NCBI GenBank assembly: GCA_003524365.1
Contig: DQHS01000090.1
Coordinates: forward strand, 22,877-30,715
DNA length: 7,839 nucleotides
DNA from: Cellvibrio sp.
Lineage (GTDB): Bacteria > Pseudomonadota > Gammaproteobacteria > Pseudomonadales > Cellvibrionaceae
Direction of reading: 5' to 3'
Shown here piece after piece: positions 1-6,577 of the stretch. Position 1 is the first letter of the stretch; each line of letters starts with the position of its first letter. The notes beneath the pieces were generated by a model that ran no database searches, had not been told where the DNA came from, and saw only the letters and a program-made list of their open reading frames with translations. A program made the position numbers and the translations under genes.

Positions 1-627
1 CATCGCCTTATTTTTCAAATTCTCAACGAGCCACATCTAAATAACCGCGACCCGATGCCACCTGAAAATTTGCGCAAGATGAGTGCACTGGCCTATCACA
101 AAATTCGTGCGGTAGATGCAGAGCGCATTATTGTGATCGGTGGCAACCAATGGTTCGCTGCGGATGAAATGGCAAAAGTCTGGCCGAATTTGGATCAGGT
201 TGGTGGTGGCAAGGATAAATATTTAATGGCCACATTCCATCACTACAATCCCTGGACATTTAACGGTGATAATCAGGGAGACTACGCGGACAACTGGACT
301 GATGCCGATATAATCGGTCCGATGGATACGATGTTGTATTGGTCAAAAACTATCGGTAAGGGAATGCCCATTTACATCGGTGAATGGGGCACCGGCTGGC
401 AAAGTCGCTATCCCGTATTTAATTGCAATAACATTCGCTTGTGGTATTCAAAATTCGATAGTGAATACGCATCCAAAAAAGGCATACCTACAGCTGTGTG
501 GGATGATGGCGGCTGGTTTAAAGTGTTTGATCATAAAACGAATAGCTTTGAAAACAATTTGATTGAGTGCATCAACGGCAAATGCAAATGGGATGGTGCG
601 GAGCGGTTTAATCAAGGCTGTAAGTGA
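1..627 (+). CDS. GH5 family glycoside hydrolase (endoglucanase-like), 3' part only
   Basis: The frame is open from the first base, so this is the C-terminal 208 residues of a gene that starts before the window. An ATG at 55 is internal, because the catalytic motif lies upstream of it. GH5 hallmarks are visible: ILNEP, whose Glu (residue 10 of the fragment, bases 28-30) is the expected acid/base; HHYNPW (residues 80-85), with the conserved active-site His and Tyr; IYIGEWG, whose Glu128 (bases 382-384) is the expected nucleophile; and AVWDDGG, with the conserved Trp167 near subsite -1. Enzymes of this clan A (beta/alpha)8 family retain anomeric configuration and hydrolyse internal beta-1,4 links, commonly in cellulose, mannan or xyloglucan. 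Substrate and subfamily cannot be fixed here. The last 100 residues carry four cysteines (NCNN, ECINGKC, GCK), which suits a secreted disulfide-bonded protein. The N-terminal signal and any binding module lie outside the window. No binding module follows the catalytic domain. Confidence 0.9.
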   Translation, partial: HRLIFQILNEPHLNNRDPMPPENLRKMSALAYHKIRAVDAERIIVIGGNQWFAADEMAKVWPNLDQVGGGKDKYLMATFHHYNPWTFNGDNQGDYADNWTDADIIGPMDTMLYWSKTIGKGMPIYIGEWGTGWQSRYPVFNCNNIRLWYSKFDSEYASKKGIPTAVWDDGGWFKVFDHKTNSFENNLIECINGKCKWDGAERFNQGCK

Positions 628-652
628 TTTTAACTGCGGTGTAATTGTTACG

Positions 653-686
653 AAAAAAGAGGGCGCCAAATGGCGCCCTCTTTTTT
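653..686 (+). terminator. Rho-independent terminator after the GH5 gene
   Basis: A 10-base arm GAGGGCGCCA (659-668) pairs perfectly with TGGCGCCCTC (671-680). It is preceded by six A (653-658) and followed by six T (681-686). It starts 25 bases after the GH5 stop. The A and T runs make it symmetrical, so it could act on both strands, but no minus-strand gene ends here. It isolates the GH5 gene from the molybdenum hydroxylase locus. Confidence 0.92.
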
Positions 687-810
687 GCATGCTGGTGCCA
701 TTTGTCATCTGGTTGTTTAGTTTTGTTAATTTTGCTTTCATTATCACGGTGTCAGTGGGATTATCTGTCGGCTCAGCGGTCCGATAAGGGTAATAAACGG
801 ATACCTGCCT

Positions 811-1908
811 ATGTCCAATCATTTTTATCATCTTCTCGCTACCTGGTTGCCTCTTAAAGATGAGGCCAATTGGGTTTTAGGCGCAGTGATTCATACACGC
901 GGCTCTGTTTATCGCAAAACGGGCGCGCTGATGTTGCTCAGTGATGCAGGGCATCAATTAGGGTTATTAAGCGGTGGCTGTATAGAATCAGATTTACTAT
1001 TGCAAGCGCGTAAAGTAATTGCTTTGAGTAAATCGCGCCGCATAGTCTACGACGCGGCAGATGACAGTAATATCGCCTGGCGCTTGGGTATAGGTTGCGG
1101 TGGTGCAGCAGAGGTGTTGCTGCATCCTTGTAGTGGGCACAATGAATTCCTCCAATTACCTGCGGTGCTCACTTGTTTGCAACAGCAGCAGGCGTGTCAC
1201 TTCAAATTGCAGATTGATGCTGCGCAAGCGAGCCTTACACCTTGCGCGCGCGTATTTTCGCAGCGCCAGCACGGTAGTTTGCAGCTCGATGTGGACGCGA
1301 GCAGCGGCGATAAAAAAATTCTCTCGACCTTAATCAACCCTCTGCCGCATTTATTAATTCTTGGCAGCGGTGTGGATGTTATCCCCCTGTGCCAATTGGC
1401 GCTGGTGCTGGGCTGGCGTGTGACCTTGGCCGATCAGCGTTTAAATTCAGCCAAGCGCGATAATTTTCCTGCAGGCGTTACCGCACTGAATTTTTCGGCA
1501 GCGGAATTGCCCAATGATCTATTGCAACAAATTGATGGTGTAGTAATCGCCCACCACAATTTGCGTTTGGATGCAGCGGCAGTAGCGGCGCTGCAAACGC
1601 GCGAGCTGACAAACCCCTACATTGGCCTACTCGGTCCCGCCAAACGTAAAGCCGATGTGTTGGCGGCAGCGGGATTAAGCGAAGCGCAATTGCGCTATGA
1701 TGTCGCCGGGCCAATGGGCTTGGCGCTGGGTGGTGATTTACCCGAGAGCATTGCTTTATCGGTATTGGCGGAATGCCATGCAAAAATCTTTGGCAGCAGT
1801 GCCGTTCCTTTAAGCGCCGTAGCGCTAAGTGAAGCGGCGGTGCAATCTTGTGATACAACCGGAGCAGACGCGCCACATTTTTCTACAAGCATGAGGGCAT
1901 CGCTATGA
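811..1908 (+). CDS. xdhC: XdhC/CoxI-family molybdenum cofactor maturation protein
   Basis: 365 residues. The N-terminal XdhC/CoxI domain is seen in residues about 20-100: GAVIHTRGSVYRKTG (24-38), LLSGGCIESD (52-61, Cys57) and GIGCGG (93-98, Cys96), the conserved cysteines of the family. A C-terminal Rossmann-type XdhC domain starts at LILGSGVDVIPL (182-193) and continues through LGWRVTLADQR, GLLGPAKRK (272-280) and GPMGLALGGDLPESIA (300-315). In characterised members (Rhodobacter XdhC, E. coli PaoD) the protein binds the finished cofactor, promotes sulfuration of the Mo centre and hands it to the apo-enzyme. The neighbouring cytidylyltransferase and IorAB genes suggest the ligand is MCD, as for PaoD. 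It is cytoplasmic, with no signal peptide. About 35 residues after the family core (from about 332) form a low-complexity Ala/Ser tail that I do not recognise. The Shine-Dalgarno sequence is weak: an AAGGG at 786-790 is too distant to serve the ATG at 811. No later Met before the conserved domain is an obviously better start. Confidence 0.9.
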   Translation: MSNHFYHLLATWLPLKDEANWVLGAVIHTRGSVYRKTGALMLLSDAGHQLGLLSGGCIESDLLLQARKVIALSKSRRIVYDAADDSNIAWRLGIGCGGAAEVLLHPCSGHNEFLQLPAVLTCLQQQQACHFKLQIDAAQASLTPCARVFSQRQHGSLQLDVDASSGDKKILSTLINPLPHLLILGSGVDVIPLCQLALVLGWRVTLADQRLNSAKRDNFPAGVTALNFSAAELPNDLLQQIDGVVIAHHNLRLDAAAVAALQTRELTNPYIGLLGPAKRKADVLAAAGLSEAQLRYDVAGPMGLALGGDLPESIALSVLAECHAKIFGSSAVPLSAVALSEAAVQSCDTTGADAPHFSTSMRASL

Positions 1909-1910
1909 TG
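1893..1910 (+). promoter_or_regulatory. Ribosome binding site and ATGA overlap for translational coupling
   Basis: GAGGG (1893-1897) lies 7 bases before the ATG at 1905, inside the last codons of the xdhC-like gene. That ATG shares four bases (ATGA, 1905-1908) with the upstream TGA stop. A second in-frame ATG follows at 1908. The overlap and the Shine-Dalgarno sequence support a start at 1905 or 1908 rather than the third in-frame ATG at 1926, and suggest stop-start coupling so that the two maturation proteins are made together. Confidence 0.7.
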
Positions 1911-2546
1911 ACTGACAAAATAATAATGGATTGCTTGATTTTGGCGGCGGGCAGCGCGAGCCGTTTTGGTGGCTGCAAACAGTTGGCAGATTGGCAGGGG
2001 CAACCATTGCTTGCTAACAGTATCGCCACTGCGCGCACACTTGAACCAGCACGGATCTTTGTGGTTGTCGGGGCTTTTTATCCGCAACTATTGCAGGCGC
2101 TGCCAAAGTTGGATGCAAAACCCAAAAAACTTTCTGAAAAAGAACTCACTAACAGTCCGGTTGAATTACTCGAATTTCCTGCGTGGAAGTTGGGCGTGGG
2201 AAATTCGCTCGCCTTTGGTGTTAAACATTTGCAAAGCAGTAATCCGGTATTGGTGTTGTTGGGCGACCAACCGTTAATCAGTGCGCAAGACTTACGCAAT
2301 CTCTATCGCAGCTGGTGTAAAAATCCGAACAAGATCGCCTGCGCAAGTTTTGCCAACACTCTGGGTGTACCCGCAATATTTCCGGCACGTTTTAAGGCGC
2401 GCTTATACGAGTGTCGTGGAGATCGCGGCGCAAAAAATGTGTTGCTGCGTTATGCCGATCAAGTTATTCCTGTCCCTATGCCATCGGCCGAATTTGACGT
2501 TGATACTCCCGCTGAACTCACGTCCTATTTGAAAAAAGTTATTTAA
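1905..2546 (+). CDS. mocA: MocA-like molybdenum cofactor cytidylyltransferase
   Basis: 213 residues with the NTP_transf_3 (MobA-like) fold. Visible motifs are the nucleotide-binding signature LILAAGSASRFGGCKQL (11-27), PAWKLGVGNSLAFGV (middle), LLGDQPLI (118-125, with the metal-binding Asp121), ECRGDRGAKN (169-178) and FDVDTPAEL (197-205). The form LAAG, rather than the LAGG typical of MobA, together with the neighbouring XdhC and IorAB genes, favours MocA. That enzyme transfers CMP from CTP to Mo-molybdopterin to make molybdopterin cytosine dinucleotide, the cofactor of this hydroxylase family. An insert of roughly a dozen polar residues (KPKKLSEKELTNSP) precedes the PAWKLG motif and is longer than I expect in the family. 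The protein is cytoplasmic. It overlaps the XdhC gene by 4 bases. A purine or other sugar-nucleotide transferase is possible but poorly supported by the context. Confidence 0.87.
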   Translation: MMTDKIIMDCLILAAGSASRFGGCKQLADWQGQPLLANSIATARTLEPARIFVVVGAFYPQLLQALPKLDAKPKKLSEKELTNSPVELLEFPAWKLGVGNSLAFGVKHLQSSNPVLVLLGDQPLISAQDLRNLYRSWCKNPNKIACASFANTLGVPAIFPARFKARLYECRGDRGAKNVLLRYADQVIPVPMPSAEFDVDTPAELTSYLKKVI

Positions 2547-2554
2547 AAACTATC

Positions 2555-2689
2555 TAGGGAAACTCTGAAAAATACACTTTCGTCATACCCGCGAACGCGG
2601 GTATCCATAACAATCAATAACGTGGATTAGCGGCGCTGGTCTACGGCTCCTGCGTTCGTAGGAATGACGAATAATTCAGAACTTCCCTA
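2555..2689 (+). repeat. 135-bp MITE-like palindromic repeat between mocA and iorA
   Basis: The terminal arms TAGGGAAACTCTGAA (2555-2569) and TTCAGAACTTCCCTA (2675-2689) are inverted copies matching at 13 of 15 positions. Further in, 2580-2601 and 2649-2670 are inverted copies matching at 18 of 22 and both carry TCGTCAT. Each inner arm is itself a hairpin: ATACCCGCG (2585-2593) with CGCGGGTAT (2596-2604) around AA, and CCTGCG (2649-2654) with CGTAGG (2657-2662) around TT, with one G-U pair. The unit begins and ends with TA, which would fit a TA target duplication as in IS630/Tc1-type miniature elements. CCCGCGAACGCGGG-type cores are common in dispersed proteobacterial repeats. No transposase is encoded. 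Placement inside the gap of the locus means it is probably transcribed and could fold as a large RNA hairpin. Family assignment is inference. Confidence 0.75.
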
Positions 2690-2731
2690 AAAAGCCATTA
2701 AACCGTTTGTTAGCTGATTAATTTTTTCGCC

Positions 2732-2737
2732 AAGGAG
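2732..2737 (+). promoter_or_regulatory. Strong ribosome binding site for iorA
   Basis: AAGGAG lies 6 bases before the ATG at 2744, an ideal Shine-Dalgarno spacing that fixes the start. It is the clearest ribosome binding site in the window. I saw no convincing sigma-70 promoter between the palindromic repeat (ending at 2689) and this site, so iorAB may be read through from the maturation genes. Confidence 0.8.
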
Positions 2738-2743
2738 TTACCC

Positions 2744-3208
2744 ATGATTTCGCTTACGATAAATGGCAAAGCCCATGAATTGGATATAGATCCCGATACG
2801 CCTTTACTTTGGGCACTGCGCGACGAATTAAATATGACCGGCACCAAGCTTGGTTGCGGCATGGCGCTGTGCGGCGCTTGCACCGTGCATATGAATGGCA
2901 GCCCGATACGCGCTTGCAGTTTGCCAATCTCAGCTGCGGCAGGTGCAAAAATTGAAACGATTGAGGGGATTAATTCGCCCGCATTTCAGGCAGTGCAGCA
3001 AGCATGGCGCGAGTTAGATGTGGTGCAATGCGGTTATTGCCAATCGGGACAAATTATGTCGGCCACGGCGTTGCTGCAAACCAACAAAAAACCAACCGAT
3101 GCAGAGATAGATGAAGCGATGAGTGGCAATCTATGCCGCTGTGCGACCTATCATCGTGTTCGTGGGGCGATTCACCAAGCAGCTGAAAAGTTGGGAGGTA
3201 AAGTCTAA
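2744..3208 (+). CDS. iorA: Isoquinoline 1-oxidoreductase-type small subunit, two [2Fe-2S] clusters
   Basis: 154 residues, the usual size of the small subunit of xanthine-oxidase-family molybdenum hydroxylases. The N-terminal plant-ferredoxin-type domain holds C38-x4-C43-x2-C46 and C58 (GCGMALCGACTVHMNG, then RAC). The C-terminal helical [2Fe-2S] domain holds C96-x2-C99 (QCGYCQSGQ) and C131-x-C133 (NLCRCATY). All eight cluster ligands are present. It passes electrons from the Mo centre of the large subunit to an external acceptor. It has no signal peptide of its own. Since the partner carries a Tat signal, it is expected to be exported already folded and bound to the partner. Its stop codon overlaps the start of the large subunit gene by one base (TAATG), so the two subunits are probably made in equal amounts. 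Related small subunits serve aldehyde, nicotinate or carbon monoxide dehydrogenases. The IorA assignment rests on the two-subunit arrangement without a flavin gene. Confidence 0.93.
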   Translation: MISLTINGKAHELDIDPDTPLLWALRDELNMTGTKLGCGMALCGACTVHMNGSPIRACSLPISAAAGAKIETIEGINSPAFQAVQQAWRELDVVQCGYCQSGQIMSATALLQTNKKPTDAEIDEAMSGNLCRCATYHRVRGAIHQAAEKLGGKV

Positions 3209-5421
3209 TGAACTTCCTTAAACGACAAGCCATTCAAGCGCAACAAAATTCCGGATCTTCTGCTGTATCGCGCCGCACGTTTTTACAAGCCGTAGGTGCA
3301 GGTGGTGGATTATTAATTGGCAGCGGTTTTCTTGTAGGCAGTGCATCAGTTGCTGCTGCAGATAAATCAATGGCGGCTGCATCGACAACAGCAGTGGATG
3401 CCCCGATATTTAACGCCTTTTTAAAAATTACTCCCGACAGTAAAGTCACCATGGTGGTAAAACATCTGGACATGGGGCAGGGCGTGAGTACGGGCTTAAC
3501 CTCGCTGGTTGCAGAAGAATTGGATGCAAGTTGGGAGCAAATGCAGTGGGAATTTGCGCCCGCCGATAGCAGCCGCTACAACAATTTATTTTGGGGGCCG
3601 ACGCAAGGTACTGGTGGTTCATCGTCAATAGCCAACTCCTGGATGCAGCTGCGCGAAGCAGGCGCGGCTGCGCGCGCAATGTTAGTAGCGGCAGCTGCAG
3701 CAGAATGGAAAGTGCCAGCGGAAGAGATTCGTGTGAGCAAAGGTATTATTTCGCATGGTAAGCGCAGCAGCAGCTTTGGCGCTTTCGTCGCAAAAGCATC
3801 GGTCTTACCTGTGCCGCAAAAGCCACTCTTAAAAGATCCGAAAGATTTCCAGTTAATTGGCAAAACTATTCCGCGCAAAGACAGCAATGACAAAACCAAC
3901 GGCACAGCAATTTACACACAGGATATCCAACTGCCTGGCATGCTCACTGCGTTGGTCGCCTATCCGCCACAAATATTTGGAAAGGTTAAAAAAGTCGATG
4001 CAGCAAAAGCCAAGGCATCTCCCGGCGTAGTCGCAGTAGTGGAATTTCCGCGCGGGGTTGCAGTGGTGGCTGAGAATTTTTGGGCGGCGAAAAAAGCGCG
4101 CGAGTTGTTAAAAATTGAATGGGATTTGTCGGCCTGTGAAACCCGCAGCAGCGATGAATTATTTAAAGCCTGCCATGAAGCAGCGAGTAAAACGGGTATC
4201 AGCGTAAAAAATGCGGGCGATGCAGTTGCAATCTTGGCAAAGGCTGAACAGGTAATTAGTGCAAAATATGAATTACCCTATATTACTCACGCGGCAATTG
4301 AACCCATTAACTGCGTTGTTAAAGTAGAAAAAAATAATTGCGAACTTTGGTTTGCTTGCCAAATGCCAACTATTGATCAGCAAGAGGTTGCTAAAGCGAC
4401 CGGTATTAAACCTGAACAGGTAAAAATTAATACACTCTATGCCGGTGGCAGTTTTGGTCGTCGCGCCTGCCCGAGTGATTATGTAGTCGATGCCGCGAAT
4501 ATCGCCAAACAAGTTCCGGGGCGCGCCGTAAAAATGCTGTGGACGCGCGAAGATGAAATCCTTAATGCTCGCTATAGACCCATGGCGGTTCATCATATTC
4601 GCGGTGCAGTGTCTCCCGATGGGAAAGCGATTGCCTGGCAGCATCACGCGGTAGCGCAAGCGATTCTGCGCGGCACGCCCTTTGAAGGATTTATTCAAGG
4701 GGAAGTTGACGGCACAGTTGCAGAAGGTATTGAGGATATGCATTACGCCATTCCCAATCTGCAAGTACACGCCACTGAAATTCCCATTAAAGTTTCTACA
4801 CTCTGGTGGCGTTCGGTAGGTCACTCCGGCAATGCGTTTGTGGTGGAAACTTTTATTGACCAGCTCGCCAAAGCTGCCAAAAAAGATCCGGTTATTTTTC
4901 GCCGCGAATTACTCGCCGATACACCGCGCGCATTGGGTGTATTAAATCTCGCAGCTGAAAAAAGTGCTTGGGGTAAATCATTGCCCAAAGGTGTCACGCG
5001 CGGCATTGCAGTGCACAAATCGTTTGGCACATGGGTTGCACAAGTCGCTGAAGTGCGCGTGAATGCGGATGGCAGTTTCAAAGTTGAGCGTGTTGTCTGC
5101 GCAGTAGATTGCGGTGTTGCGGTAAACCCCGATGTGATCCGCGCGCAGATGGAAGGCGGTATCGGTATGGGATTGAGTGCTGCGCTGGGCGAAGCCATCA
5201 CCCTTAAAAAAGGTGTGGTAGAGCAAAACAATTTCCACAATTATCCGCTGCTGCGTATTGATGCCATGCCCAAAGTTGAAGTGCATATAGTTCCTTCAGC
5301 GGAACTGCCTTCGGGTGTGGGTGAGCCTGGTTTGCCACCAATTGCTGGCGCGGTGGCGAATGCGTTGTTCGCTGCAACCGGAAAACCGCGTACGAAATTA
5401 CCGCTAGGTACAAAAGTGTAA
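3208..5421 (+). CDS. iorB: Isoquinoline 1-oxidoreductase-type large molybdopterin subunit, Tat-exported
   Basis: 737 residues, typical for IorB. The N-terminus carries a Tat signal: twin Arg22-Arg23 in SRRTFLQ, then a Gly/Ala/Leu hydrophobic stretch ending near SVAAA (about residue 50). MGQGVSTG lies at 89-96, QGTGGSSS near 133-140 and the hammerhead aldehyde/xanthine dehydrogenase domain at about 218-311. Then follow GGSFGRRA (413-420), WTREDE, WWRSVGHSGNAF (533-544), CAVDCGVAVNPD and the active-site GVGEPGLPP with Glu706, the base that activates the Mo-bound water. The enzyme hydroxylates an aromatic N-heterocycle or oxidises an aldehyde using water as oxygen source, with MCD as cofactor supplied by the upstream MocA/XdhC pair. 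The start at 3208 is supported by GGGAGGT (3193-3199) and the TAATG overlap. No flavin or cytochrome subunit adjoins, so electrons from the IorA clusters must go to a carrier encoded elsewhere. The substrate is not deducible from the sequence. Confidence 0.93.
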   Translation: MNFLKRQAIQAQQNSGSSAVSRRTFLQAVGAGGGLLIGSGFLVGSASVAAADKSMAAASTTAVDAPIFNAFLKITPDSKVTMVVKHLDMGQGVSTGLTSLVAEELDASWEQMQWEFAPADSSRYNNLFWGPTQGTGGSSSIANSWMQLREAGAAARAMLVAAAAAEWKVPAEEIRVSKGIISHGKRSSSFGAFVAKASVLPVPQKPLLKDPKDFQLIGKTIPRKDSNDKTNGTAIYTQDIQLPGMLTALVAYPPQIFGKVKKVDAAKAKASPGVVAVVEFPRGVAVVAENFWAAKKARELLKIEWDLSACETRSSDELFKACHEAASKTGISVKNAGDAVAILAKAEQVISAKYELPYITHAAIEPINCVVKVEKNNCELWFACQMPTIDQQEVAKATGIKPEQVKINTLYAGGSFGRRACPSDYVVDAANIAKQVPGRAVKMLWTREDEILNARYRPMAVHHIRGAVSPDGKAIAWQHHAVAQAILRGTPFEGFIQGEVDGTVAEGIEDMHYAIPNLQVHATEIPIKVSTLWWRSVGHSGNAFVVETFIDQLAKAAKKDPVIFRRELLADTPRALGVLNLAAEKSAWGKSLPKGVTRGIAVHKSFGTWVAQVAEVRVNADGSFKVERVVCAVDCGVAVNPDVIRAQMEGGIGMGLSAALGEAITLKKGVVEQNNFHNYPLLRIDAMPKVEVHIVPSAELPSGVGEPGLPPIAGAVANALFAATGKPRTKLPLGTKV

Positions 5422-5441
5422 ACATATCATTAGTCGCTAAC

Positions 5442-5474
5442 AAAAACGCCGCTGGTTTTTCCGGCGGCGTTTTT
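5442..5474. terminator. Bidirectional terminator between iorB and the GH43 gene
   Basis: CGCCGCTGG (5447-5455) pairs with CCGGCGGCG (5461-5469), with one wobble pair, around a TTTTT loop. The stem is flanked by AAAAA (5442-5446) and TTTTT (5470-5474), so both strands end in a U tract after a GC-rich stem. It lies 20 bases after the iorB stop and 7 bases beyond the stop of the convergent GH43 gene at 5482, and should end both transcripts. Confidence 0.92.
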
Positions 5475-5481
5475 ATTTATG

Positions 5482-6486
5482 CTATTTCTTTTCCCGCTGT
5501 TTTCTTTTTTCCAGTTCAAGTCTGTTTGGAAAATCACTAACCCCTTCCGTTGTTCGCTTCACCTTTTGAATTGTACCGTCCGCATTAAAGTGCAAATACT
5601 CAGCAGCTACATGGCGCTGTTTCTTTTTGCAGGTGGATTCTGGTGTGTCTAACCAGCGGTGATAGAACAGAATCCATTTGCCTTGGTATTCGACAATAGA
5701 ATGGTGATTGTTGCCGTGTTCTTCTTCCATGATTATGCCGCGATATTTCCATGGTCCTTTAGGCGATTTAGATGTGTAGTATGCGAGTGTGCGGTTATTT
5801 TCCGGCATGGTGAAATAATAAATACCATTGCGTTTAAATACCCAAGGTCCTTCCATTTTTGGCTCGTAACCGCCCATATCCATTTTTTGCAAGCCGCCTT
5901 TGATGCTGAGTAAATCATCTGCCATTTCCGCAACCTGATAATCCGTATTCATGCCGTGGAAATATAAATAGGCTTTGCCATCGTCATCGAGAAATAAGCT
6001 GGGATCATTGGCGTAGGGTGCTGTCCACAGTGGTTTGCCAATGGCATCTTTAAACGGGCCAGTCGGTGAATCGCTTACAGCGACTCCTAGCCCCATCCAC
6101 TTGGTACTTTTCTCCGGATTGGCTCTGTCTTTAAAGCCATTACCGGCAGGAAATATCAAATAATATTTTCCGTTTTTATACGCGGCGTCAGGTGCCCAGG
6201 CAAAGTTATCCGCCCAGGTTAGATCACTAACTTTTAAGATCGGCCCGTAAGTTTTCCAATTTACCAAATCCGATGATGAAAATGCATACCAATCTTTCAT
6301 ATGAAAATCTTGTTGGCATTCTTCGTCATGCGAAGTGTAGAGGTACATTTTGCCATCGGCCCAGACATGTCCAGAGGGATCGGCAGTTCTAATATTGCTG
6401 CCAAAATTGAGTGGGTTTTGTGCAAGGCAGTTGGGGGTGTTGAGTGCACCGAGCACTAAGGCTGCGGTAGTGAATATTTTTTTCAT
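5482..6486 (-). CDS. Secreted GH43 glycosidase (beta-xylosidase or alpha-L-arabinofuranosidase type)
   Basis: 334 residues from the ATG whose complement is at 6484-6486. The frame is open further upstream to 6531, but the chosen Met begins a clean signal peptide (MKKIFTTAALVLGALN, likely cleaved after CLA, residue 22) and the extra 15 residues do not look like one. GH43 inverting enzymes have a five-bladed propeller with three acidic residues, and all are visible: Asp36 in RTADPSGHVW (base), Asp161 in YANDPSLFLDDDGKAYLYF (pKa modulator) and Glu212 in KMEGPW (acid). The family sequence GNNHHSI with GKWILFYHR follows. Family members remove xylose or arabinose from xylan, arabinoxylan or arabinan; which one cannot be decided. 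There is only a single catalytic domain, with no C-terminal beta-sandwich or binding module. The last residues (LELEKRKQREKK) are strikingly charged. It lies 130 bases downstream of a CE2 esterase gene on the same strand, which fits hemicellulose breakdown. Confidence 0.88.
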   Translation of the reverse strand: MKKIFTTAALVLGALNTPNCLAQNPLNFGSNIRTADPSGHVWADGKMYLYTSHDEECQQDFHMKDWYAFSSSDLVNWKTYGPILKVSDLTWADNFAWAPDAAYKNGKYYLIFPAGNGFKDRANPEKSTKWMGLGVAVSDSPTGPFKDAIGKPLWTAPYANDPSLFLDDDGKAYLYFHGMNTDYQVAEMADDLLSIKGGLQKMDMGGYEPKMEGPWVFKRNGIYYFTMPENNRTLAYYTSKSPKGPWKYRGIIMEEEHGNNHHSIVEYQGKWILFYHRWLDTPESTCKKKQRHVAAEYLHFNADGTIQKVKRTTEGVSDFPNRLELEKRKQREKK

Positions 6487-6507
6487 AATTGTCGTCCAGC
6501 TATTGAT

Positions 6508-6536
6508 GTAATAGATCTGACCGATACACATGTCGA
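6508..6536 (-). promoter_or_regulatory. Possible sigma-70 promoter for the GH43 gene
   Basis: On the minus strand TCGACA (6536 to 6531, 5 of 6 to consensus) is followed after 17 bases by TATTAC (6513 to 6508, 4 of 6). Transcription would start near 6501, leaving a leader of about 15 bases with a weak GGACGA ribosome site before the ATG at 6486. The position would exclude the longer reading frame that starts at 6531. This rests on motif matching by eye only. Confidence 0.3.
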
Positions 6537-6546
6537 TTGACTGATA

Positions 6547-6577
6547 GCCTCAGAAAACCTGAGCGGATTCCTGAGGC
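6547..6577. other. Hairpin in the CE2-GH43 intergenic gap
   Basis: GCCTCAG (6547-6553) pairs with CTGAGGC (6571-6577). The same left arm can instead pair as CTCAG (6549-6553) with CTGAG (6559-6563), so two folds exclude each other. On the plus strand the larger stem is followed by ATTTTTAT, but no plus-strand gene precedes it. On the minus strand, the direction of the flanking genes, no T run follows. It may weaken read-through from the esterase gene or stabilise its 3' end. The remaining part of the 130-base gap shows only the possible GH43 promoter. Confidence 0.45.

Noticed and set aside
688..810. Promoter for the xdhC-like gene
   Set aside because: The 123-base stretch is AT-rich but I found no -35/-10 pair better than chance at correct spacing, so no promoter is claimed; the true one may need an activator or another sigma factor.
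448..831. 127-residue minus-strand open frame across the GH5 end and the terminator
   Set aside because: It runs through the perfect terminator hairpin and antisense to the conserved GH5 C-terminus; the translation has no family features.
1478..2087. Two overlapping minus-strand open frames (1478-1876 and 1695-2087)
   Set aside because: They are antisense to the conserved Rossmann half of the XdhC protein and the start of mocA, overlap each other and show no domains.
2580..2670. CRISPR-like or riboswitch reading of the repeated TCGTCAT/CGAACGC sequence
   Set aside because: There are only two copies, in inverted orientation, without regular spacers; the symmetry is that of an inverted-repeat element, and no known riboswitch core was recognised.
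4273..4824. 183-residue minus-strand open frame inside iorB
   Set aside because: It lies wholly antisense to a well-supported gene, shows no recognisable domain and has no ribosome binding context; it is a shadow of the iorB codon pattern.
6487..6531. N-terminal extension of the GH43 frame to a Met at 6531
   Set aside because: The extra 15 residues precede a standard signal peptide and cover a plausible promoter; the internal Met at 6486 is the better start.
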